Shown one piece after another: positions 44,122-52,308 of a DNA stretch of 64,000 nucleotides. Numbering within the stretch: the stretch's first letter is position 1; every line of letters starts with the position of its first letter. The stretch comes from Actinoplanes sp. TBRC 11911. Its GTDB lineage: Bacteria > Actinomycetota > Actinomycetes > Mycobacteriales > Micromonosporaceae. The translations under genes were made by a program, and so were the position numbers. The notes under the pieces were generated by a model, which was given only the letters and a program-made list of their open reading frames with translations, was not told the DNA's origin and searched no databases. Location of the stretch: the NCBI RefSeq assembly GCF_012933445.1, contig NZ_JABBNC010000022.1, positions 1 to 64,000 on the forward strand, in the 5' to 3' direction.

Positions 44122-44811
44122 GTGGTTGAGCGTCCTTATGTGTTGCTGAGCTGTGGCATGTCCATTGACGGATACCTGGACGACGCAAGCCCCGACCGGT
44201 TGCTGCTGTCCAACGACGCCGATTTCGACCGTGTCGACGACGTGCGGGCAGGCTGCGACGCGATCCTGGTGGGCGCCGCGACGATCCGGCAGGACGACCC
44301 GCGTCTGCTGATCCGTTCACCGCGGCGGCGCGCGGCCCGGGTCGCTCGCGGCGTGCCGGCCGACCCGGTCAAGGTGACGGTCACCGGCAGCGGCGGCATC
44401 GATCCCGCAGCCCGGTTCTTCACCACCGGCGAGTCGCTGAAGCTGGTCTACTGCGCATCCGGGGTCGCCGACAAAGCTCGGGACAAACTGGGGGAAAACG
44501 CCACGATTGTCGATGCGGGCGACCCGGTTGATCTTCAGCGGATAACCCAGGACCTGGCCCGGCGCGGCATCAGCCGGCTCATGGTCGAGGGTGGCGGCCA
44601 TATGCACACCCAGTTCCTTACCCAGGGACTGGCGGACGAGCTTCAGCTGGTCGTCGCCCCGCTGTTCGTCGGTGACTCGCGGGCGCCGCGGTTCGTGTAC
44701 GACGGCACGTTCCCGTGGGGCCCGCGGAACCGGGCGAGGCTGGCGGAGGTCCGTCAGATCGGCGACGTGGTGCTGCTGCGCTATGGCTTGACCGAAAGAT
44801 TCGGCGAGTAG
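44122..44811 (+). CDS. RibD C-terminal / dihydrofolate reductase-family reductase
   Basis: About 229 residues of the RibD_C (pyrimidine reductase) family. RPYVLLSCGMSIDGYLDD at the N-terminus, ILVGAATIRQDDPRLLIR (about 52-69), LMVEGGGHMHTQFL (about 154-167) and the C-terminal region are typical of enzymes that reduce the ribosyl group of the GTP cyclohydrolase II product, without a deaminase domain. GTG 44122 matches homologous starts; GTG 44107 is possible. It is divergent from ribA and stops 4 bp before the convergent flippase-like gene. Confidence 0.87.
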   Translation: MVERPYVLLSCGMSIDGYLDDASPDRLLLSNDADFDRVDDVRAGCDAILVGAATIRQDDPRLLIRSPRRRAARVARGVPADPVKVTVTGSGGIDPAARFFTTGESLKLVYCASGVADKARDKLGENATIVDAGDPVDLQRITQDLARRGISRLMVEGGGHMHTQFLTQGLADELQLVVAPLFVGDSRAPRFVYDGTFPWGPRNRARLAEVRQIGDVVLLRYGLTERFGE

Positions 44812-44815
44812 CAAC

Positions 44816-45847
44816 TCAGGCCCCGGTGCGCGCCAAAACCGGCTCGGAAGAGGGCACGTAGCCGACGGCCGGCGAGACGGGCGCCACGGTGCGCACGGAC
44901 TTGGCGAGCGAGGCCGTCCGCAGCCGCCGTGCCGTGCGCGTCCCGAGCACGGCCGCGCCGGGCAGTGCGGCGACGAAGGCGAAAACCCCGTACACGACCG
45001 CGGTGGTCAGGCCTTGGGTGGCGGTGAGGCCGGCCGCGCCGAACGCCCACGCCGTGACGGCCTCGCGGGGTCCCCAGCCGCCGACGTTGACCGGCAGCGA
45101 CATGGCGAGAAGGGCGAGCAGCATCAGCGGGACGAGCCGCAGCATCGAGGCGTGCGATCCGGCGGCGCGGGCGGCGACCACGAACGTGGCCAGGTGCCCG
45201 GCCAGCACGATGGTCGAGGCCAGCGTGATGCCCGGCCAGTTGCGGCGGGCCAGCAGCCCGGTGCGGATCTCGGCGAGCCCGGTGCGCACCCCGGCGGCCA
45301 GCTTCGAGCCGCCCTGCCGCAACCGCCGGCACGCGAGCAGGACCAGGGTGAGCGCGAACAAGGCCGCCACAAGAGCGACGAAAACCGAAGCGCCGTGCCG
45401 GGAGATCTGGGTGAGCACCGGCGACGGCACGGTCAGCAGCACGGTCACGCCGACGACGAGGAGCACGATCTGGCCGGCGGTGCGTTCCAGGACCACTGCC
45501 CGTACGCTTCGGCCGACGTCACCCTCGTCGCGTCCGTGCTGCACCGCGCGGTCGACGTCGCCGAGCACCCCGCCGGGCAGGGCCGCGTTGAGGAACAGCG
45601 CCTTGTAGTAGTCGGCGACCGCCGCGCGCATGGTGAGCCGCAGACCGAGGCCGCGCGCCACCAGGCACCAGCGCCACGCCGAGAACACGGTGGTGGCGAC
45701 GCCGATCGCGAAGGCGAGGGCCAGCGCCGGGCCGTCGATGACCCGGAGGCCGTCGAGGAAGGCGCCGGTACCGAGCCGCCAGAGCAGCACGGCGAGGATC
45801 GCCACCCCGCCCAGGATCCGCAGCCAAGCCCAGATCGTTCGCGTCAC
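44816..45847 (-). CDS. Lysylphosphatidylglycerol synthase TM-region / UPF0104 family membrane protein
   Basis: A 343-residue protein with about 8-10 hydrophobic helices. The segment YYKALFLNAALPGGVLGDVD (about 81-100) and the later MSLPVNVGGWGPREAVTAWA are the hallmark of the LPG-synthase transmembrane/AglD-like family. Members act as flippases or supply the membrane part of lipid-modifying enzymes, but this protein has no GNAT-like catalytic domain. It is last in a five-gene minus-strand set with dehydrogenase, PTPS homologue, glycosyltransferase and methyltransferase genes, so a lipid-linked product is plausible. Confidence 0.85.
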   Translation of the reverse strand: MTRTIWAWLRILGGVAILAVLLWRLGTGAFLDGLRVIDGPALALAFAIGVATTVFSAWRWCLVARGLGLRLTMRAAVADYYKALFLNAALPGGVLGDVDRAVQHGRDEGDVGRSVRAVVLERTAGQIVLLVVGVTVLLTVPSPVLTQISRHGASVFVALVAALFALTLVLLACRRLRQGGSKLAAGVRTGLAEIRTGLLARRNWPGITLASTIVLAGHLATFVVAARAAGSHASMLRLVPLMLLALLAMSLPVNVGGWGPREAVTAWAFGAAGLTATQGLTTAVVYGVFAFVAALPGAAVLGTRTARRLRTASLAKSVRTVAPVSPAVGYVPSSEPVLARTGA

Positions 45848-45907
45848 GTCGCCGCCCCTTCATTTGCCCGTTGCTACCCCTAATACGCCGGGGCGGGCAT
45901 GAAGGGT

Positions 45908-46651
45908 TCAGCCGAAGATCGCTAAAAGATCAACGTGACCGACCGTAGCCGCCCGGCGATCCTTCGAATATGCCTCGGTTTGCAGGCCGGGGCTCTGTTC
46001 GGCGGCCGCGGACAGCCATCCGTGCAGCCAGGTGTCCAGCAGCGGAGTGGATTGCAGGTGCCAGGCGCTCGGACGGGGGACCACGGTCGCGCCGGCCTTC
46101 TCGAACGCGGCGATGGCAACGGATGCGGCGGAAGGTCCCAGCAGCCGCCGCCCGTCGGTGACGCGCCGCTGGTGCGCGTTGAACGCCTCCCCGACGACGG
46201 CGGGCACCGGCGGGTCGAGCGTCACCTCGCCGGTCACCGACAGCGTGAACAGCGCCGGCGTCCGCGACCCCGCACACGCCGCGACGAGGCCGGTGACCTC
46301 CGCCTCGGTGAGCAGGTCCAGCAGCGCGGAACAGGTGACCAGGTCGGTTCCGTCGAGGTCGGCGGCGGTCAGCGAGGTCACGTCGCCGAGCACGGTCTCG
46401 ACCGTGACCCCTTCGAACGGCATGTGCGAACGCGCGTAGTCGAGCAGCGCCGGGTCGCGGTCCATCATCACCCAGTGCTGGGGGGTGGGCAGCTTCGGCG
46501 CCAGCCAGCGGCCCAGCGAGCCGGTGCCGCAGCCGAGGTCGCGGATCACCCGGACCGGGCCGGGGATCAGCGGCAGCAGCTCGGCGGCGCGGGCGGCGGC
46601 GTCGGCGGGCTCGCGCAGGCTCAGCCAGGACTCGCTGAACTCTCCGGTCAT
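45908..46651 (-). CDS. Class I SAM-dependent methyltransferase
   Basis: A 247-residue methyltransferase. The SAM-binding loop is VIRDLGCGTGSLGRWLAPKL (about 35-54), the acidic second strand is VMMDRDP, and VTVETVLGDVTSL precedes the motif-IV-like TDLVTCSALLDLL. The substrate domain is not recognisable. Its ATG overlaps the glycosyltransferase stop by 4 bp (ATGA), showing tight coupling. It probably methylates the product of this pathway, but the target is unknown. Confidence 0.88.
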   Translation of the reverse strand: MTGEFSESWLSLREPADAAARAAELLPLIPGPVRVIRDLGCGTGSLGRWLAPKLPTPQHWVMMDRDPALLDYARSHMPFEGVTVETVLGDVTSLTAADLDGTDLVTCSALLDLLTEAEVTGLVAACAGSRTPALFTLSVTGEVTLDPPVPAVVGEAFNAHQRRVTDGRRLLGPSAASVAIAAFEKAGATVVPRPSAWHLQSTPLLDTWLHGWLSAAAEQSPGLQTEAYSKDRRAATVGHVDLLAIFG

Positions 46652-47691
46652 GCGTGGTCTCCTCGTGCGTCCAGGACGGCGCCCAGCCGGCGGGCCGTGT
46701 CGCTCCAGGCGGGCAGCCTCTCACGGCGGGCGCGGGCGCGGGCACGCAGCCGGTCGCGCATCGCCGCATCGGTGAGCCAGCTCCGCAGCGCCTCGGCCAG
46801 CGCCGCCCGGTCGTCCTTGGGCAGGAGCACGCCGGGCAGGCTGCCGTCGGGTGCGGTGCCGAGCGCCTCGGGCAGCCCGCCCACCGCCGTCGCGATCACC
46901 GGCAGGCCGCGGGCCAGGGCCTCGGTCACCACCATCCCGTACGTCTCGGCACGTGAGGGAAGAACAAAAAGATCCGCTTGCCCGTACGCCTGAGCGAGCG
47001 CGACCCCCGTACGAGGCCCGACGAAGTGGATCTTTGGGTGGTGGTACGGGACGGGGTGGGCGAGCGCGCCGACGAAAGTGCACGACCAGTCGAGGTCGGC
47101 GAGATCGTCTTCGAGGACGCGTACGAGCAGGTCCTGGCCTTTGCGCGGGGTCACCGAGGCGACGCAGAGCAGCCGCTCGCCGCCGGGCTGCGGCGATGCC
47201 AGGGGAGCCGGGTCGACGCCGGGTTCGACGACCGCGACGCCGTGCACGCCGTCGTGCAGGTCGGCGAGCCGGTGCGCGGCGGCCCGGCTGGTCGCGATCA
47301 CGGTGTCCGCGGCCAGCAGCGTGCGGCGTTCGCGTTCACGCAGGAACATGGCGTGCGCGGCGGACAGCCCGGTCTCGTCGCTGAGCGGCAGATGCACCAG
47401 CACGATCAGCCGTACGCGGTGGGCGTGCGGTTCCAGGATCTCCGGGACGCCGCAGCCGACCAGCCCGTCGACGAGCACGTCGGCGTGGTCCGGCAGGTCG
47501 TGCAGGGCGGCGGCCAGCGCGTCGCGGGCCGCGGTGTCCGGGGACGGCCACGTGCCGTCGACGAGGATCTCCTGGACGTCGCGGTCGGCGGCCAGCAGAT
47601 CGAGCACCTTGCGGTCGTAGAGGTTCCCGCCGCTCGGTGCCGCTGGGTCGTCGACATTGCCCGGCAGCACCGCGTACAGCGGATGAATCAA
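46648..47691 (-). CDS. Glycosyltransferase family 4 (GT-B fold)
   Basis: About 347 residues. The C-terminal donor-binding half contains LLCVASVTPRKGQDLLVRVL (about 170-189), ADLFVLPSRAETYGMVVTEA (about 238-257) with the E-x7-E motif, and GLPVIATAVGGLPEAL. These are hallmarks of GT4 retaining transferases. The start is taken as TTG 47691, which overlaps the stop of the PTPS-like gene by 4 bp. A GTG at 47715 is the alternative. The sugar and acceptor are unknown; the setting suggests a pterin- or pyrimidine-like acceptor. Confidence 0.88.
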   Translation of the reverse strand: MIHPLYAVLPGNVDDPAAPSGGNLYDRKVLDLLAADRDVQEILVDGTWPSPDTAARDALAAALHDLPDHADVLVDGLVGCGVPEILEPHAHRVRLIVLVHLPLSDETGLSAAHAMFLRERERRTLLAADTVIATSRAAAHRLADLHDGVHGVAVVEPGVDPAPLASPQPGGERLLCVASVTPRKGQDLLVRVLEDDLADLDWSCTFVGALAHPVPYHHPKIHFVGPRTGVALAQAYGQADLFVLPSRAETYGMVVTEALARGLPVIATAVGGLPEALGTAPDGSLPGVLLPKDDRAALAEALRSWLTDAAMRDRLRARARARRERLPAWSDTARRLGAVLDARGDHA

Positions 47692-48086
47692 AGGTCCCGC
47701 TCGTAGGACGCCCACGCGACGTGCGACTCGTGCAGCGTGACCGCGATGCCGGTGACGCCGGACGCGTGCGGGCCGAACGAACCGTCGGCGATCTTGGCGG
47801 CGAGCCGGTCCGCGAACACCTTCGCCAGGTACTCGGTGGAGGTGTTGACGCCCTTGAACTCGGCGACGTCGTCCAGGTTCTTGAAGTTGTAGTCCGCGCA
47901 GATCGCGTGCAGGTGCTCGGTGGCGGCGCCGATGTCGACCACCATGTTGTTGGGGTCGAGCTCGGGCCGGCGGAAGGTGGCGTCCACGATGAACGTGGCG
48001 CCGTGCAGGTTCTGGGCCGGGCCGTACGCCTCGCCCGTGAAGCTGTGCGCGATCATGATGTGATCGACGACGGTGACGCTGAACAA
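47688..48086 (-). CDS. 6-pyruvoyl-tetrahydropterin synthase / QueD homologue lacking canonical residues
   Basis: A 132-residue T-fold protein. HSFTGEAYGPAQNLHGATF (residues 14-32) aligns with the zinc and cysteine motif C-x3-HGH of QueD/PTPS, but the cysteine position is Ala24 and the second histidine is Ala30; His14 and His28 remain. DIGAATEHL, YNFKNLDDVAEF, and the end motif LHESHVAWASYERDL fit the family. It therefore probably does not perform the standard reaction. It sits in the middle of an overlapping operon between a dehydrogenase gene and a glycosyltransferase gene. Confidence 0.82.
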   Translation of the reverse strand: MFSVTVVDHIMIAHSFTGEAYGPAQNLHGATFIVDATFRRPELDPNNMVVDIGAATEHLHAICADYNFKNLDDVAEFKGVNTSTEYLAKVFADRLAAKIADGSFGPHASGVTGIAVTLHESHVAWASYERDL

Positions 48087-48111
48087 CCTCTGCTCCTCGG
48101 TGCTAGTCGAT

Positions 48112-49080
48112 TCAGTGGTAGTCGATCACGTGACACAGGGCCGCGAGACTGCCGTCCACGAGCCGGGGCATCACGTCGGGCAGGTCGGTGAAGTCCGACC
48201 GCCCGGTGATCAACGTGTCGAAACGGGGGTCGGCGAGCAGTTCCAGGGCGAGCGCCATCCGCTCACCGTAGGACCGTCGCCGGCCGGGGACGATGCCGCC
48301 GACCTGGCTGGACCGGATCGTCAGGCGACGGGAGTGGAAGAACTCGCCGAGCGGCACGGTGACCTGCTTCTCGCCGTACCAGCTCATCTCCAGGACGGTG
48401 CCCTCGGCCGCGACCAGCTCCAGCGAACGGGTCAGCCCGGCCGAGGTCGCGCTGGCGTGGATCACGAGGTCGCAGTCGCCCAGCGCGTCGGCCGGCGCCG
48501 CGAACGGGACACCGAACGCGTCGGCGATCACCCGGCGGCTGGGATCGGCGTCGACGACCTGCAGGCGTACACCGGGAAAGCGGGAGAGGACCGCGGCGAT
48601 GGACCCGCCCACCATGCCGGCGCCGACCACGGCGATGCGGTCGCCGATCAGCGGGCGACCGTCCCACAGGGCGTTGACGGCGGTCTCGACGGTGCCGGCC
48701 AGCACCGCCCGATACGGCGGCACATCATCCGGAATCACCGTCACCGCACTGGATTTCACGACATATCGCGTCTGATGCGGGTAGAGGCAGAAGATGGTCT
48801 TGCCGACTAACGCCGGGTCACCGGCCTCGACCACACCGACGTTCAGGTAGCCGTACTTGACCGGGGCCGGGAACGACCCCTCCTGGTACGGCGCGCGCAT
48901 CGCGTCCCACTGGCTCTGCGGCACCTGGCCGGTGAAGACGAGTGTTTCGGTGCCGCGGCTGATCCCGCTGTGCAAGGTCCGCACGAGAACCTCGTCCGGA
49001 CCGGGATCGCTCACCGGCTCCTCGCGTAGCTCCCCCTTTCCGGGGAAAGCAAGCCAGAAAGCACGCGCGTCACCCGGCAT
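48112..49080 (-). CDS. Zinc-less medium-chain dehydrogenase (BchC-like)
   Basis: A 322-residue MDR-family oxidoreductase, first gene of the five-gene set. The N-terminal half has VRTLHSGISRGTETLVFTGQ (about 33-52), in which the usual catalytic cysteine and GHE motif are absent. The Rossmann half carries IAVVGAGMVGGSIAAVLSRF (about 147-166) with NAD(P) binding. This resembles BchC-type dehydrogenases, which act on hydroxyethyl groups without zinc. AGGAGATATCC before ATG 49080 is a strong ribosome binding site. It is divergent from the CDP-alcohol phosphatidyltransferase gene. Confidence 0.85.
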   Translation of the reverse strand: MPGDARAFWLAFPGKGELREEPVSDPGPDEVLVRTLHSGISRGTETLVFTGQVPQSQWDAMRAPYQEGSFPAPVKYGYLNVGVVEAGDPALVGKTIFCLYPHQTRYVVKSSAVTVIPDDVPPYRAVLAGTVETAVNALWDGRPLIGDRIAVVGAGMVGGSIAAVLSRFPGVRLQVVDADPSRRVIADAFGVPFAAPADALGDCDLVIHASATSAGLTRSLELVAAEGTVLEMSWYGEKQVTVPLGEFFHSRRLTIRSSQVGGIVPGRRRSYGERMALALELLADPRFDTLITGRSDFTDLPDVMPRLVDGSLAALCHVIDYH

Positions 49081-49189
49081 GGATATCTCCTCACCGCCGA
49101 ACCCAACTGAACCGATCGTCCCCGCAGCGCGTGTAAAGCGCTGACAGCCGCCACCATACGCGGCAGCCGATCTTGCACCTGGAGGCACG

Positions 49190-49969
49190 GTGACACACCC
49201 AGTGACCACGGCGACACCCGTACGCGGACCGGTGCTCGGCCTCACAGCCCAGCTGGTCCTGCTCGGGCTGCTGGCCGTTACGCCGGGTCTGACCACGTTT
49301 GGGCTGGCTGCGGGCGTGATCTACGGAATTGTGCTCACCGGGTTGCTGGCCGCGGGCCTCGAACGCACCAGCGCCGCGCGACTCGGGGCTGCCAACGCCG
49401 TCACGCTCGGTCGCGCCGTGCTCGTGGGTGGTGTCACAGCGATGGTCGTCACGTCGTTCACCATGAACATCAACGTCGCGATCCTCGTCGTGGCCGCCGG
49501 TGTGGCGCTGGCGCTCGACGGTGTGGACGGTCAGGTCGCCCGCCGCACCCGCACCACCTCGGCGCTGGGCGCCCGCTTCGACATGGAGATCGACGCCTTC
49601 CTGATCCTGGTGCTCAGCGTGTACGCCGGTGACCGGTTCGGCTGGTGGACGGTGGCGCTCGGCGCGTACCGCTACCTGTTCGTGGCCGCCTCCTGGGCGA
49701 TGCCGTGGATGACCGCCGCGCTGCCGCCGCGCTTCTCCCGCAAGACCGTCGCCGCGATCCAGGGCGTCGTGCTCGCCCTGGTCACCCCCGACCTGCTGCC
49801 GCACGCCGCCGCCGTGATCGCGCTGGTGATCGCGCTCGGCACGCTGACCTGGTCGTTCGGCCGCGACATCGTCTGGCTGCACCACGCCCGCCGGGTGCGC
49901 GAGGCGGCCCGCACCCGCTGGTCGGCCCGCCCGGCCTGGACCACCGAGGCCCCGGCCGTCGTGCACTGA
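49190..49969 (+). CDS. CDP-alcohol phosphatidyltransferase family protein
   Basis: A 259-residue integral membrane enzyme starting at GTG 49190 (GGAGG upstream). The family motif D-x2-DG-x2-AR-x8-G-x3-D-x3-D is complete: DGVDGQVARRTRTTSALGAR then FDMEIDAF (about 107-135). Several helices flank it. It would transfer a phosphoalcohol from a CDP-alcohol to an acceptor, as in phospholipid headgroup synthesis. It is divergent from the MDR dehydrogenase gene with a 109-bp shared promoter region, suggesting it belongs to the same pathway. Confidence 0.9.
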   Translation: MTHPVTTATPVRGPVLGLTAQLVLLGLLAVTPGLTTFGLAAGVIYGIVLTGLLAAGLERTSAARLGAANAVTLGRAVLVGGVTAMVVTSFTMNINVAILVVAAGVALALDGVDGQVARRTRTTSALGARFDMEIDAFLILVLSVYAGDRFGWWTVALGAYRYLFVAASWAMPWMTAALPPRFSRKTVAAIQGVVLALVTPDLLPHAAAVIALVIALGTLTWSFGRDIVWLHHARRVREAARTRWSARPAWTTEAPAVVH

Positions 49970-49978
49970 GGCAGCACT

Positions 49979-50863
49979 TCAGCTCACCCGCGTCACCGTC
50001 CCCGGCCTGGCCGGGGACGCCGCGTCCGGATGCAGGACCGCCGCGATCGCCTCGACCCCGTCGACCAGGCGCGGACCCGGCCGCACCACCAGGCCGTCCC
50101 CGTCGATCGCCCACACCTGAGCCCCCGGGAAATGCGGGACCACCGTGCGGGCCTGCTCGGCCGCGCCGTCCAGGTGGAACCCGCACGGCGTGACCAGCAC
50201 GATGTCGGGCCCGGCCGCGGCCATCGACGCGTACGTGACCTCCACCGAACGCTGCCCGCCGCGCGCCGCGACCGGCTCGCCGCCCGCCGCCGTCACCAGA
50301 TCGGGCACCCAGTGACCAGCGGTGAACGGCGGATCCACCCACTCCACGATCGCCACCCTCGGCCTCCGCCGACCCGCAACCCGCGCCCGCACCTGGGAAA
50401 GCCGTGCCCGCAGCCCGTCGACGAGATCAACACCCCTCTCCCGTACGCCCGCGGCCTCACCCACGGTGACGAAGGTGCCTAGCACGTCCTCCAGCGTGTA
50501 CGGATCGAGCGACAGCACGTCGGCGCGGCAGCCGAGATGCTCGAGCGCGTCGTCCACGTGCCCGGACGGCAGCGCGCACACCCGGCACAGGTCCTGCGTC
50601 AGGATCAGATCGGGCGCGAGGCCCGCGAGAGCGCCGGCGTGCAGCGTGTACAGGTCGTCGCCGGCCGCCATCCGCTCCTTCACATAGCCGTCGATCTCCG
50701 CCGGGCTCATGCCCTTCGTGTCGCGGCCGCCGACCACCACGGTCTTCTCGGTACGCGCGGACGCCGGCTCGTCGCACTCGAACGTCACCCCGACCAGGTC
50801 GTCGCCGAGGCCCAGCGCGTACACGATCTCGGTCGCCGAGGGCAGCAGGGACACGAGCCTCAC
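49979..50863 (-). CDS. BtuF-like cobalamin/iron substrate-binding-fold protein without signal peptide
   Basis: A 294-residue protein of the helical-backbone periplasmic-binding family. LVSLLPSATEIVYALGLGDD at the start is the BtuF/FepB pattern, followed by LVGVTFECDEP, DLILTQDLCRVCALP (with a CxxC) and the C-terminal VWAIDGDGLVVRPGPRLVDG. No signal peptide or lipobox is present, so it is predicted cytosolic, as is common for this actinobacterial subgroup. GTG 50863 has AAGGGGG upstream. Its ligand is unknown. Its stop is convergent with the phosphatidyltransferase gene, 9 bp away. Confidence 0.83.
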   Translation of the reverse strand: MRLVSLLPSATEIVYALGLGDDLVGVTFECDEPASARTEKTVVVGGRDTKGMSPAEIDGYVKERMAAGDDLYTLHAGALAGLAPDLILTQDLCRVCALPSGHVDDALEHLGCRADVLSLDPYTLEDVLGTFVTVGEAAGVRERGVDLVDGLRARLSQVRARVAGRRRPRVAIVEWVDPPFTAGHWVPDLVTAAGGEPVAARGGQRSVEVTYASMAAAGPDIVLVTPCGFHLDGAAEQARTVVPHFPGAQVWAIDGDGLVVRPGPRLVDGVEAIAAVLHPDAASPARPGTVTRVS

Positions 50864-50939
50864 CAGAGATCCCCCTTCGCGGGCGTCATCGTCGAACCAC
50901 CCGCCGGACACGATACGCACGCGGGCCACGGCCCACATC

Positions 50940-50966
50940 GGTCCAAAGTCGGTCGGCCGAAAGACC
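50940..50966. promoter_or_regulatory. Possible DosR/DevR-type box
   Basis: GGTCCAAAGTC and GGCCGAAAGACC occur back to back between the divergent BtuF-like and HAAS-domain genes. On the complementary strand they read like the GGGACTTTxGGCCC-type boxes of the hypoxia regulator DosR in actinobacteria. The match is imperfect and no regulator gene is nearby. Confidence 0.3.
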
Positions 50967-51062
50967 TAGGCCGCCCCCGCGGACTCTGCCCACGGGCCGA
51001 TGCGCGCGACCGGGACCGGCGTCGATGCTGTCCTCCACGCACCGGACAGACGGGGGAAGACC

Positions 51063-51662
51063 ATGACCAGTGCACCGCTCGCCCACACCGACACGCTCGT
51101 CCTGGACTACCTGGCCGCGTTGTGGGCGCAGAGCGAGGATCTCGACCCCGGCCTGCGCGACGACCTGATGACCACGGTGGCCGACTACATCGCCGTCCGC
51201 CGCCGCGGCCTCGACGACCCCGCCGAGATCATCCGGCGGCTGGGCCCGCCGGAGTCGCTGGTCGCCGCGTGCCATCGCGGCGCCATCCCGGTGCACCTGC
51301 GCCTGCCCGCCCTGATCGCGCCGCCGCCCGCACCCGCCCCGGCTCCCACCGCGGGCGGCGGCGTCGAATACACGGCCGTGGGCCTGCTCACCGCGGGCGC
51401 GCTGGTGCTGCCCGGCATCGCCCCGGTCGCCGGGCTGCTGCTGTCCACCGGCTCCCAGCACTGGACGCCGGCGCAGAAGACGATGGCGTGGACTCTGACC
51501 GTGGGCTCCGGCGCGGCCGGCCTCGCGTTCGCGCTGATCGTCGCCGCGCTGCCCGGCTCGGCAGCCGTCGCCATGGTCATGCTGTACCTCGTGGCCAGCG
51601 CCGGCTCGATCGCGGCCGGCGCGACCCTGATGAACGCCCTGCGCCACCCACGCCCGGCATGA
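51063..51662 (+). CDS. HAAS-domain membrane protein
   Basis: A 199-residue protein. The N-terminal ~70 residues (LVLDYLAALWAQSEDLDPGL, RDDLMTTVADYIAVRRRG, DDPAEIIRRLGPPESLVAAC) form a helical HAAS-like cytosolic domain. It is followed by a Pro/Ala linker and three or four hydrophobic helices. Such proteins often accompany PadR-type regulators and act as membrane-bound signalling partners, but no PadR gene is adjacent. ATG 51063 has GGGGGAAG upstream. A possible DosR-like box lies about 100 bp before the start. Confidence 0.68.
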   Translation: MTSAPLAHTDTLVLDYLAALWAQSEDLDPGLRDDLMTTVADYIAVRRRGLDDPAEIIRRLGPPESLVAACHRGAIPVHLRLPALIAPPPAPAPAPTAGGGVEYTAVGLLTAGALVLPGIAPVAGLLLSTGSQHWTPAQKTMAWTLTVGSGAAGLAFALIVAALPGSAAVAMVMLYLVASAGSIAAGATLMNALRHPRPA

Positions 51663-51817
51663 CCCGTCCCGCCGGCCGATTTCATCCGCAATGGATGAGG
51701 CTGATCTCTGCGGGCGCTGCCTACGCTCCGATCCGCCCATGTCGATCGATCCGCATGCGTGCCTCAGCCACGCAACGCACCCGAGCGCGGACGGCGTCGG
51801 CGAGACGGAGGAGCAGC

Positions 51818-52303
51818 ATGTCCGATCTGATCATCATCGGGTACCAGGACCACGACACCGCCAAGCGCGCCTACGACCAGGTCCTCGAGCTCAACAAGGA
51901 CCACATCGTGGAGCTCACCGGGCTCGCCGTGGTCACCGTCGACGAGAAGGGGCACAGCCACGTCGACACGCCCGGCAAACTCGTCGCGGGCGGCGCCGCC
52001 ACCGGGGCGCTGTGGGGGACCCTGCTCGGGCTGCTGTTCCTGGCGCCGTTCGCCGGCATGCTGGTCGGCGGTGCGCTCGGGGCGCTGTTCGGCAAGCTCG
52101 GCAAGTCCGGCATCGACGACGACTTCCGGGACCGGGTCCGCGCCATGCTCACCCCGGGCAAGGCCGCGGTCGTGGTGATGAGCCAGCAGCGTACGGAAGA
52201 CAAGTTCGTCGACGCGTTGAAGCCCTTCGGCGGCGAGGTCCTGCAGACCTCCCTGTCGCACGAGCAGGAGAAGGAACTGGCCGACGAGCTCGGCGCCAGC
52301 TGA
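51818..52303 (+). CDS. DUF1269 domain-containing membrane protein
   Basis: A 161-residue protein with an N-terminal ferredoxin-like part (MSDLIIIGYQDHDTAKRAYD, LVVTVDEKG) and a central glycine-rich hairpin membrane segment (GAATGALWGTLLGLLFLAPF, about 65-84). After that comes LGKLGKSGIDDDFRDRVRAM and a C-terminal strand-helix part. This is the DUF1269 pattern, of unknown function but linked to stress in several bacteria. ATG 51818 follows GGAGGAGC. It is followed after 5 bp by an HtrA-type protease gene, so the two are cotranscribed. Confidence 0.88.
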   Translation: MSDLIIIGYQDHDTAKRAYDQVLELNKDHIVELTGLAVVTVDEKGHSHVDTPGKLVAGGAATGALWGTLLGLLFLAPFAGMLVGGALGALFGKLGKSGIDDDFRDRVRAMLTPGKAAVVVMSQQRTEDKFVDALKPFGGEVLQTSLSHEQEKELADELGAS

Positions 52304-52308
52304 GCATC

